64,000 bases of DNA, taken from assembly GCF_052068095.1 (NCBI RefSeq), contig NZ_JBQHDG010000015.1, forward strand, positions 124,001-188,000, written 5' to 3'. The notes under the pieces were generated by a model. That model ran no database searches and was not told the origin of the DNA. It worked only from the letters and a program-made list of their open reading frames with translations. Each line of letters starts with the position of its first letter. Within the stretch, counting starts at the first letter, position 1. The position numbers were made by a program, and so were the translations under genes. This DNA is from Phytohabitans sp052068095 (GTDB lineage Bacteria > Actinomycetota > Actinomycetes > Mycobacteriales > Micromonosporaceae). Positions 44,211-50,876 of this stretch are shown here, one piece after another.

Positions 44211-45890
44211 ATGAGCAGGCAACGGCATCGCCGCTGGCTCGCGCTCGCCGCGGGTGCCCTGGTCTCCGCCTGCGTGCTGGTGACCGGCGTGCTCATCGGA
44301 CCGGCCACGCCGGCGCGGGCCGCGTCGCTCGGCACGATCACGCTGTCGCAGTCCAGCGGTACGGTCGGCGCCAACCCGATGTTCGCCAGCGCGACCACCT
44401 CGGCGCCCTGCCCGACCGGCTTCGGGGAAAACGCGGCGCTGCGCATCGGCAAGCCGGGCGGGCCGTACGCCAACCTGGCGCCGTCGCTCGGTGGCGGCGG
44501 GTTCGACGCCGCTCCCGTGGAGGTCGGTGCCACCCGTTCGTTCACCACCGCGCTCGGCGGCACACCCCCCGCGGACGGTGAGTGGTGGATCGTCGTGGAG
44601 TGCTTCCGGCTCGTGGAGCCGACCCGGCACGCCGACGAGTTCCGCACGTCGATCTTCGTTTCCGGCGCGAACTGGTCGACCGAGGCGGGCAACAACGCCC
44701 AGCCGACCACCACCACGCTGGCCGTGTCGCCCCAGGGCGACATCACGGAGGGCGACCCGGCGACCCTGACCGCCACGGTGACGCCCGGCACGGCCGCCGG
44801 CAAGGTGGAGTTCTTCCGAACCACCTCGGACGGCAGTGGCGGCAGTGAGGTCGTCAAGCTGGGCGAGGGCCCGGTGGCCAGCGGGTCGGCGACCCTGGAG
44901 GTGACCCTGCCGGGCAACCCCGGCCCGGACCCCAACGCCGTGGCCGAGCACACGTTGACCGCGACGTTCCGCCCCACCGATGCCAACGCGTTCCAGGAGT
45001 CGTCGTCGCCGGGCGTGCCGGTCACCGTCAAGCGCGGCACGGTGGCGCAGCCGTCGGACACGGTGCTGACCGTGGCTCCCACCGGTCCCGCTCCGTCCGG
45101 CGCCGCCGTCACGCTGACCGCGGCCGTCACGATCGACGAGCCCGGCGTCGCGGCGGCGGGGTCGGTCAGGTTCGAGCGGCGGCCGAACGGCGTCTCCGGT
45201 GCACAGTGGACGGAGATTTCTGCCGTCGCGGTCGCCAGCGGGTCCGCCACGCACACCATCGCGGCGGGTGGGCTGCCGGACGGCAGGTACGACTTCCAGG
45301 CCACCTTCCAACCCACGACACCCGCGGAACAGGGGACGAGCACCGACATCGAGAACGCGTACCAGATCGGGGAGGCGCCGAGCGGTCCCGCCACGACGAC
45401 CACCACGCTCGTGGTCACGCCGGAGAACTCGGCGGAAGAGGCGAGTGAAGTCACCATGAAGGCGACGGTCACCCCGGCGGGCGCGACCGGCACGGTCCAG
45501 TTCCGCGACGGCACCACGGTGCTCGAGGCCAGCCCGATCAGCAACGGCACGGTCGAGTTCAAGACGAGTGCGCTCGCACTGGGCCAGCACACGCTGACGG
45601 CCGCCTTCACACCCGCCACGGAAAGCGCCGACAAGTTCACGGCGTCGACCTCGGCCGCGGTCCAGTACGAGATCGTCACGCCGGACGATGACGACGGTGA
45701 CGGTGACGGTGACGGTGACGGGGATGGCGACGGTGGTGGTGGCGGCTCGCTGGCCAGCACCGGTACCCCGCTCATCACGATCGGCGCCTCCGGACTGCTG
45801 CTCATCGGCGCCGGTGCCGGCGCGATGGTCCTGACCCGGCGCCGCCGCCCGCAGCCCGAGCCGGTGAACTGGCCGGACGAGCGCGAATGA
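44211..45890 (+). CDS. LAXTG-anchored surface protein with GEWW domain and Ig-like repeats (paralogue B)
   Basis: A 559-aa protein. The signal peptide is about 1-38. One GEWW domain follows (about 39-160: LGTITLSQSSGTVGANPMF, CPTGFG, RIGKPGGPY, TRSFTTALGG, GEWWIVVEC). Then come three Ig-like bacterial repeats, about 162-275, 275-385 and 388-490 (TTTTLAVSPQGDITEGDPATLTATVTP; TVLTVAPTGPAPSGAAVTLTAAV; TTTTLVVTPENSAEEASEVTMKATVTP). A Gly-Asp linker and a cell-wall sorting signal (LASTG, hydrophobic helix, RRRR) end the protein. LAXTG is the class E sortase motif. The ATG at 44211 follows GGAGGAG. The next gene, a sortase-fold protein, overlaps its stop. Confidence 0.82.
   Translation: MSRQRHRRWLALAAGALVSACVLVTGVLIGPATPARAASLGTITLSQSSGTVGANPMFASATTSAPCPTGFGENAALRIGKPGGPYANLAPSLGGGGFDAAPVEVGATRSFTTALGGTPPADGEWWIVVECFRLVEPTRHADEFRTSIFVSGANWSTEAGNNAQPTTTTLAVSPQGDITEGDPATLTATVTPGTAAGKVEFFRTTSDGSGGSEVVKLGEGPVASGSATLEVTLPGNPGPDPNAVAEHTLTATFRPTDANAFQESSSPGVPVTVKRGTVAQPSDTVLTVAPTGPAPSGAAVTLTAAVTIDEPGVAAAGSVRFERRPNGVSGAQWTEISAVAVASGSATHTIAAGGLPDGRYDFQATFQPTTPAEQGTSTDIENAYQIGEAPSGPATTTTTLVVTPENSAEEASEVTMKATVTPAGATGTVQFRDGTTVLEASPISNGTVEFKTSALALGQHTLTAAFTPATESADKFTASTSAAVQYEIVTPDDDDGDGDGDGDGDGDGGGGGSLASTGTPLITIGASGLLLIGAGAGAMVLTRRRRPQPEPVNWPDERE
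45684..45746 (+). repeat. GGTGAC tandem repeat in the surface-protein linker
   Basis: Four perfect in-frame GGTGAC units (45696-45719) flanked by near-copies encode an alternating Gly-Asp run followed by poly-Gly, just before the LASTG signal. Six-base units keep the frame, so length can vary without loss of anchoring. Confidence 0.9.
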
Positions 45891-46894
45891 CGGTCACGAT
45901 CCAACCGTCGCCGGCCGCGAGCCCTCCTCGCGAGCCGGCGGCTCCCGTGCCGCCGCCCAGTACACCGGCGGCCGTGCCCCAGCCGGCCGCGACGCCGCCA
46001 CCGGCGTCCCAGCCGTCGATCCGGCTCGCCCTTCAGGTGCCGGGCATCGCGTTGAGCATCCTCGCCGTGGTCGCCCTCGGCTTCGTCGTACACCTGATCC
46101 TCGTGTCGCAGTTGCAGTACCAGCGCAACCAGCAGACCGCGTTCGCCGACTTCCGGGCCGAGCTGGCGCGCGGCACGGCACCGGTGGGCCAGACCCGGGC
46201 GGAGTTCACCGACAGCGGTGAGGTCGCCAAGGAGACGGTGGTGGAGCCCGGCTCGCCGGTGGCGGTGCTGCAAATCAGGGCGATCGGGCTGCGCGCGGTC
46301 GTCGTCGAGGGCACCAGCGGCGAGAACCTACGCCAGGGTCCGGGCCATCGCCGCGACAGCGTGCTGCCGGGGCAGGCCGGCACGAGTGTCCTCATGGGAC
46401 GCCGCTCGTCGTACGGCGGCCCGTTCCGCGACCTCGACCTGCTGCTGCCCGGCGACCAGATAAAGGTGGTCACCGGGCAGGGCGAGCACACGTACGTGGT
46501 CCGCGGGTTGCGCCATCCCGGCGAGCCGGCGCCGGCTCCGCTGGCCGCGGGGCAGGGGCGGCTGACGCTGACGACGGCTGACGGCGACCCGTTCATACCG
46601 CGCGACATCCTGCGGGTGGACGCCGACCTCGTCACGCCGGCCCAGCCCGCGCCGCCGCGCAAGTTCGGTGCCGCGGCGCTGCCGCCCGCGGAGGCGGCGA
46701 TGGCCACCGACCCGGCGGCGTGGACGCCGTTGATGCTGTGGGGCCAGGCGCTGCTGCTGGGCACGCTCGCGGTCACCTACCTGCGGGCGCGGTGGGGCGG
46801 CTGGCAGACCTGGATCGTCGGCGCGCCCGTGCTGGGCGCCTTCGGCTTCGCGATCGCCGACCAGGCGGCGCGCCTGCTGCCGAACCTGCTGTGA
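45887..46894 (+). CDS. Sortase-fold protein lacking catalytic His and Cys
   Basis: A 335-aa protein with a Pro-rich cytoplasmic N terminus and a membrane helix at about 47-68. The sortase beta-barrel is about 100-262 (PVAVLQIRAIGLRAVVVEGTSGENLRQGPGHRRDSVLPGQ; SVLMGRRSSYGGPFRDLDLLLPGDQIKVVTGQGEHTYVVRG; RLTLTTADGDPFIPRDILRVDADL). Two C-terminal helices follow. In active class E sortases the corresponding text is GHR and TLTTC; here Arg172 stands for the His and Ala231 for the Cys. The C-terminal Arg region is retained (DILRVDADL). It should be catalytically dead, yet the fold is well preserved and it is co-translated with an LAXTG protein (4-nt overlap). It may present or scaffold that substrate, with a sortase elsewhere doing catalysis. 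Confidence 0.82.
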   Translation: MTVTIQPSPAASPPREPAAPVPPPSTPAAVPQPAATPPPASQPSIRLALQVPGIALSILAVVALGFVVHLILVSQLQYQRNQQTAFADFRAELARGTAPVGQTRAEFTDSGEVAKETVVEPGSPVAVLQIRAIGLRAVVVEGTSGENLRQGPGHRRDSVLPGQAGTSVLMGRRSSYGGPFRDLDLLLPGDQIKVVTGQGEHTYVVRGLRHPGEPAPAPLAAGQGRLTLTTADGDPFIPRDILRVDADLVTPAQPAPPRKFGAAALPPAEAAMATDPAAWTPLMLWGQALLLGTLAVTYLRARWGGWQTWIVGAPVLGAFGFAIADQAARLLPNLL

Positions 46895-46922
46895 ACCCGG
46901 AAACTCCAGTGAGGACAGTGCC

Positions 46923-47801
46923 GTGACCGAGTTGCGAGACCCCACCCTGGTCGACCTGGCGCCGCAGGCTCCCGCGCCGGCGCCGTTGACCGCCACGGCG
47001 CTGGCCACCGGCCCGGTCCGCGACGGCCTGGCCACCCTGGACGCAAAGTCGATCTCGGCCTGGTTCGGCGACCACAAGGTGCTCGACCGCGTGTCGCTCA
47101 CCATGCCGGCCGGCCGGGTCACCGCGCTGATCGGGCCCTCGGGCTGTGGCAAGTCGACGTTCCTGCGCATCCTCAACCGGATGCACGAGCTCGTGCCCAG
47201 CGCGTCCCTGGCGGGCGAGGTACTGCTCGACGGGCGCGACCTCTACTCGGCCGACCGCCGCATCACCGACGCCCGCCGCCAGGTCGGCATGGTGTTCCAG
47301 AAGCCCAACCCGTTTCCGGCGATGTCCATCTACGACAACGTGGTGGCCGGCCTCAAGCTGACCGGCACCAAGGTGTCCCGGCGTGAGCGCGACGACCTCG
47401 TCGAGGAGACGCTCACCAAGGCCGGCCTCTGGAAGGAGGTCCGCGACCGCCTGCGCGCGCCCGGTGGCGCGCTCTCCGGCGGCCAGCAGCAGCGCCTGTG
47501 CATCGCCCGGTCGCTCGCCGTGCGCCCGCGCGTGCTCCTCATGGACGAGCCGTGCTCGGCGCTCGACCCGACCTCCACCCGCCGGATCGAGGAGACGATC
47601 GCCGAGCTGGCGTCCGAGGTCACCATCGTCATCGTCACGCACAACATGCAGCAGGCGGCCCGGGTATCGCACCAGTGCGCGTTCTTCCTCGCCTCGCACG
47701 GCACGCCCGGCGTCATCGTCGAACACGGCGCCACGTCGGCCATGTTCGACCACCCGCAGGACCCGCGTACCGCCGACTACGTGCACGGGCGGTTCGGCTG
47801 A
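46923..47801 (+). CDS. pstB: Phosphate ABC transporter ATP-binding protein PstB
   Basis: A 292-aa ATPase. It has Walker A GPSGCGKST, Q-loop VFQKPNPF, signature LSGGQQQR, Walker B LLMDEPCSALDPTSTRRIEE and switch His VTHNMQQAAR. The DEPCSALDP form and the NPFPAMSIYDNV box are diagnostic of PstB. An extra N-terminal segment of about 35 residues precedes the fold. GTG 46923 follows GAGGAC. It normally sits directly after pstA, but here it is separated from pstA (end 38612) by 8.3 kb of binding-protein and surface genes, all co-directional. It is followed by the promoter region of GEWW gene C. Confidence 0.93.
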   Translation: MTELRDPTLVDLAPQAPAPAPLTATALATGPVRDGLATLDAKSISAWFGDHKVLDRVSLTMPAGRVTALIGPSGCGKSTFLRILNRMHELVPSASLAGEVLLDGRDLYSADRRITDARRQVGMVFQKPNPFPAMSIYDNVVAGLKLTGTKVSRRERDDLVEETLTKAGLWKEVRDRLRAPGGALSGGQQQRLCIARSLAVRPRVLLMDEPCSALDPTSTRRIEETIAELASEVTIVIVTHNMQQAARVSHQCAFFLASHGTPGVIVEHGATSAMFDHPQDPRTADYVHGRFG

Positions 47802-47831
47802 TTGATGGCCGTCTACCGATTGTTTCCCTTT

Positions 47832-47947
47832 CGCACGTTCGGCGTAGACATCGACCTGCATGCGGAGTCACGGCTCATGTGAACGCTTGACCCCGGGGTC
47901 GGCCAAAAGGCTGGCCCGGGAGTCAACCTCTTCGAGGGGAAGTGTCC
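47832..47947 (+). promoter_or_regulatory. Conserved upstream region of GEWW gene C
   Basis: CGCACGTTCGGCG followed by an AGA.AT.G.CCTGC block starts 116 nt before the ATG. The same arrangement starts 117 nt before the ATG of gene E (49436). Identity continues through a GTCAC.GC.C.TGT.A stretch to about 47890. A GGCC-stem hairpin-like stretch (47895-47922) and GAGGGGAA ribosome binding site follow. Likely promoter plus leader. Confidence 0.6.
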
Positions 47948-48781
47948 ATGAGCAAGCCTCTCATCGCGCGCGTCGCGGCCCTGCTGGCGACCGCCGCGGC
48001 CACCGCCACGGCACTCGTCGGCGTGGCCTCACCGGCGCAGGCCGCACCGCTCGGCACAGTGAACCTGTCGCAGTCGAGCGGCTCGGTGTCGGACTCGCCG
48101 ATGTTCGCCAGTGGCACCACGTCGGCGGCGTGCCCGTCCGGGTACGGCGACAACGTGGCGCTGCGGATCGGGCGGCCGGAGGGCCCGTTCTCCAACCTGC
48201 GGGCGGCGCTGGGTGCCGGCGGCTACGACACCGCGCCGGTGACGATCGAGCCGAACCGTTCCTTCGCCACGGCACTGGGCGGTGTGGCGCCGGGTAGCGG
48301 CGAGTGGTGGGTCGTGGTGGAGTGCTTCAGCGCGACGCTCGGCCAGCATCCCGACCGCTTCGTCACCTCCATCACGGTCACCGGGTCCACATGGGAGCTC
48401 CCGCCGGCGCCGGTGGTGCACCTGGGCACGGTGACGCTGTCGCAGTCGACCGGCCTGGTGTCCGACACGCCGGTGTTCGCCAGTGGCACCACGTCGGCGG
48501 CGTGCCCGTCCGGGTACGGCGACAACGTGGCGCTGCGGGTCGGGCGGCCGGAGGGCCCGTTCTCCAACCTGCGGGCGGCGCTGGGTGCCGGCGGCTACGA
48601 CACCGCGCCGGTGACGATCGAGCCGAACCGTTCGTTCACCACGGCGCTGGGCGGTGTGGCGCCCGGTGAAGGCGAGTGGTGGGTCGTCGTCGAGTGCTTC
48701 AGCGCGACCCAGGGCCAGCACCCGGACCGGTTCGTCACCCCGATCATCGTTGCCGGTGACACCTGGACCGTGTCCGCCTGA
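47948..48781 (+). CDS. Secreted protein with two tandem GEWW domains (paralogue C)
   Basis: A 277-aa protein. The signal peptide is about 1-32 (SKPLIARVAALLATAAATATALVGVASPAQA). Two GEWW domains, about 33-148 and 157-277, are joined by PPAPVVH. Both have CPSGYG, VGRPEGPFSNLRAALGAGGYD (IGRP in copy 1), EPNRSF and GEWWVVVECFSAT, and are about 90% identical over the core. There is no anchor or sorting signal, so it is presumably secreted or bound by a partner. ATG 47948 is chosen for its GAGGGGAA ribosome binding site; GTG 47942 is in frame. It is preceded by the conserved upstream region at 47832. Confidence 0.8.
   Translation: MSKPLIARVAALLATAAATATALVGVASPAQAAPLGTVNLSQSSGSVSDSPMFASGTTSAACPSGYGDNVALRIGRPEGPFSNLRAALGAGGYDTAPVTIEPNRSFATALGGVAPGSGEWWVVVECFSATLGQHPDRFVTSITVTGSTWELPPAPVVHLGTVTLSQSTGLVSDTPVFASGTTSAACPSGYGDNVALRVGRPEGPFSNLRAALGAGGYDTAPVTIEPNRSFTTALGGVAPGEGEWWVVVECFSATQGQHPDRFVTPIIVAGDTWTVSA
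48104..48634 (+). repeat. Direct repeat of 372-bp period inside gene C
   Basis: Block 48104-48262 matches 48476-48634 at the nucleotide level with only about two mismatches. This includes silent positions, so the second domain arose by recent duplication or is kept alike by gene conversion. Confidence 0.85.
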
Positions 48782-48791
48782 CGTCTTCCGC

Positions 48792-48809
48792 GAGAGTGTC
48801 CACACTCTC
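48792..48809. terminator. GAGAGTGT-CC-ACACTCTC hairpin or operator
   Basis: An exact 8-bp inverted repeat with a 2-nt spacer, 11 nt past the gene C stop and 27 nt before the gene D start. It could end gene C or be a binding site in the D leader. Confidence 0.5.
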
Positions 48810-48835
48810 CAGTCATTCCCAAGAGAGGAAACGCA

Positions 48836-49323
48836 ATGACCAAGCGACTGCTCGCACGCGCCGGTGCCCTGGCGGGTGCGGTCGCGGTAGCGGCGAGTGT
48901 GCTGGTCGGCATCGCCGCACCGGCTCAGGCCGCGTCGCTGGGCGAGGTCGTCCTGTCGCAAGTGGAGGGAAGCGTCACCGACAACCCCATCTTCGCCAGC
49001 GCGACAAGTGCGCCGTGCCCGGCCGGGTACGGCGAGAACGCCGCACTGCGCATCGGCCAGCCGGGCGGCCAATACGTCAAACTGGCGCCGTCGCTGGGTG
49101 GCGGCGGATACGACACCGTGCCGTGACCGTCGAGCCCAACCGGTCATTCGCCACCGCGGTCGGCGCCGCTCCGGCCGCCGGTGAATGGTGGATCGTCGTG
49201 CAGTGCTTCAGCCTCACCGAGGGCAAGCACGTCGACGAGTTCGTCACGTTCACACCGGACTACACGGCCGCGTTCGATGCCTCGACGTCGGCCGCCGTGC
49301 CGTACACGGTGACCCGCCGATAG
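48836..49323 (+). pseudogene. GEWW-domain gene D, inactivated by a 1-bp deletion
   Basis: The ATG at 48836 (RBS AGAGAGGAAA) begins a signal peptide (TKRLLARAGALAGAVAVAASVLVGIAAPAQA) and a GEWW domain with CPAGYG, RIGQPGGQY and GGGGYDTVP. Then TGA at 49124-49126 stops the frame. Restoring one G at 49123/49124 (CCG|GTG ACC as in gene C) reopens the frame to 49323 with TVEPNRSFATAVGAAPAAGEWWIVVQCFSLTEGKHVDEFVTF, a full domain of about 162 residues in total. Either a young pseudogene or a sequencing error in a GC-rich run. In its present form it would make a truncated 96-aa exported half-domain. Confidence 0.82.
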
Positions 49324-49435
49324 GCGTTTGTGGATACGTCGGGCGTGGTCCGAGAAATCGGCCCATGCCCGACCGTCCGAACGGGTCACCGACGACGACT
49401 TTTGCCTGATGAACGGACACCGAGAATTCGCCTCC

Positions 49436-49552
49436 CGCACGTTCGGCGGAGAGATTGGCCTGCCTGCCGGGTCACAGCCCGTGTACAGCCTGATTGCCGG
49501 TCGGGTCAACAGGATCCGGCCGGGCATCATCCTCAATGAGAGGAAGTGATTC
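49436..49552 (+). promoter_or_regulatory. Conserved upstream region of GEWW gene E
   Basis: The second copy of the 47832 element: CGCACGTTCGGCG, then CCTGC.TGC and GTCACAGCCCGTGTACA, at the same distance from its start codon. The remaining gap (49324-49435) has no recognisable gene. Confidence 0.6.
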
Positions 49553-50764
49553 ATGAGCAAGCGTTGGTTCGCTCGCGCGGCCGCGCTGCTGGGCGCAGCC
49601 ACCGTGTCGGCGGGCGTACTCGTGGCTGTCGCGTCCCCGGCTCAGGCTGCCTCACTCGGCACCGTCAACCTGTCGCAGACCAGCGGCACGGTGAGCGACA
49701 ACCCGATGTTCGCCAGCGGCACCACCTCAGCGGCCTGCCCGGCGGGCTTCGGAGAGAACGCCGCACTGCGCATCGGGCGTCCGGGCGGGCCGTACAACAA
49801 CCTGTCGCCGTCGCTCGGCGGTGGCGGGTTCGACACGGCGCCGGTCGAGGTCGGGGCGACCCGCTCGTTCACCACGGCGCTGGGCGGCACCGCGCCGGCC
49901 AGCGGTGAGTGGTGGATCGTGGTGGAGTGCTTCAGCCTGACCGCGGGCCGGCACGCCGACGAGTTCCGCGCCTCGGTCTTCGTCACCGGCGCGAACTGGT
50001 CGACCACGGCAGTCAACCCGGCCGTGGACACCACGACCGCCCTCACCGTCGCGCCGGCGGGCCCGGTCGACCTGGGCACCGAGGTCACCCTCACCGCCAA
50101 CGTCAACCCGAACAACGCCGCCGGCACCGTGGACTTCAAGCGGGGCAGCACTGTCATCGGCTCGGCGCCGGTGTCGGGCGCGGAGGCGATCGCCACGCTG
50201 ACCACCACGTCGCTCCCGGTCGGGACCCACTCGATCACCGCGACGTTCGTGCCGGCCGACGCGGCCGCGTTCAAGACCTCCACCTCCGCCGCGACCTCCA
50301 TCACGGTCGAGGGCGAGGGCCCGGGCGCGACCCAGGAGATCGTCACCGACGTGACCCCGGGTGCGTTCTCCCTCGCGGTGGCGGGCAACACGACGCTGCT
50401 CGCGGGTGGCACGGTCGGTGGCTCGGCCACCGGTGACCTCCAGGCGGCCACGGTGACCGACCTCCGCGGCAGCAACGCGGGTTGGTCGCTGACCGGCCAG
50501 ATGGAGGACTTCAACACCACCCCGGCCACGACGCCGATCCCGGCCGGCAACCTCACCTGGGACCCGTCCGCCGCGAAGACCAGCGGTTCGGGCACGGTCA
50601 CCGAGGGCGCCACCAGCAACCTCGGCGACACCAAGACGCTGTGCTCGGCCGCCTCGGCGAGCAGCGCCGGTGTGTTCACCTGCGGTGCCGATCTGACCCT
50701 GTCGGTGCCGGACACCGCGGCGCCGGGTTCGTACGCCGCCACCCTGACCCTGACGCTGGCCTGA
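49553..50764 (+). CDS. Secreted WxL-type protein with GEWW and Ig-like domains (paralogue E)
   Basis: A 403-aa protein. The signal peptide is about 1-32. The GEWW domain is about 33-150 (CPAGFG, RIGRPGGPYNNLSPSLGGGGFD, TRSFTTALGG, GEWWIVVECFS). An Ig-like repeat is about 158-255 (TTTALTVAPAGPVDLGTEVTLTANVNP). A WxL-like C-terminal domain is about 270-403: GWSLTGQ (the first WxL motif, about 310), NLTWDPS, a Cys pair (LCSAAS, FTCGAD) and the end SYAATLTLTLA. In that end the second WxL is present as L-T-L without Trp. WxL domains bind peptidoglycan non-covalently and pair with DUF916 proteins; one follows at 50877. The ATG has AGAGGAAGTG upstream. Confidence 0.82.
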   Translation: MSKRWFARAAALLGAATVSAGVLVAVASPAQAASLGTVNLSQTSGTVSDNPMFASGTTSAACPAGFGENAALRIGRPGGPYNNLSPSLGGGGFDTAPVEVGATRSFTTALGGTAPASGEWWIVVECFSLTAGRHADEFRASVFVTGANWSTTAVNPAVDTTTALTVAPAGPVDLGTEVTLTANVNPNNAAGTVDFKRGSTVIGSAPVSGAEAIATLTTTSLPVGTHSITATFVPADAAAFKTSTSAATSITVEGEGPGATQEIVTDVTPGAFSLAVAGNTTLLAGGTVGGSATGDLQAATVTDLRGSNAGWSLTGQMEDFNTTPATTPIPAGNLTWDPSAAKTSGSGTVTEGATSNLGDTKTLCSAASASSAGVFTCGADLTLSVPDTAAPGSYAATLTLTLA

Positions 50765-50876
50765 CCTGACCACAGGTCGAGCCCGCCACGGGTGACATAG
50801 GCGGAGGTGTCGTGGGCGAGAGCCCCGGCACCTCCGCCGCATGCCCGTTTCCGGACCCCGTCGAGGAGCCACCGAG

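Noticed and set aside
45684..45746. CRISPR-like or satellite array
   Set aside because: Units are 6 bp, in frame and encode a Gly-Asp linker.
42758..46273. 1171-aa minus-strand frame opposite the SBP and surface-protein genes
   Set aside because: Ser/Pro/Val-rich shadow without motifs, overlapping well-supported plus-strand genes.
48104..48634. CRISPR or transposon direct repeats
   Set aside because: Two ~159-bp blocks correspond exactly to a duplicated protein domain within one open frame.
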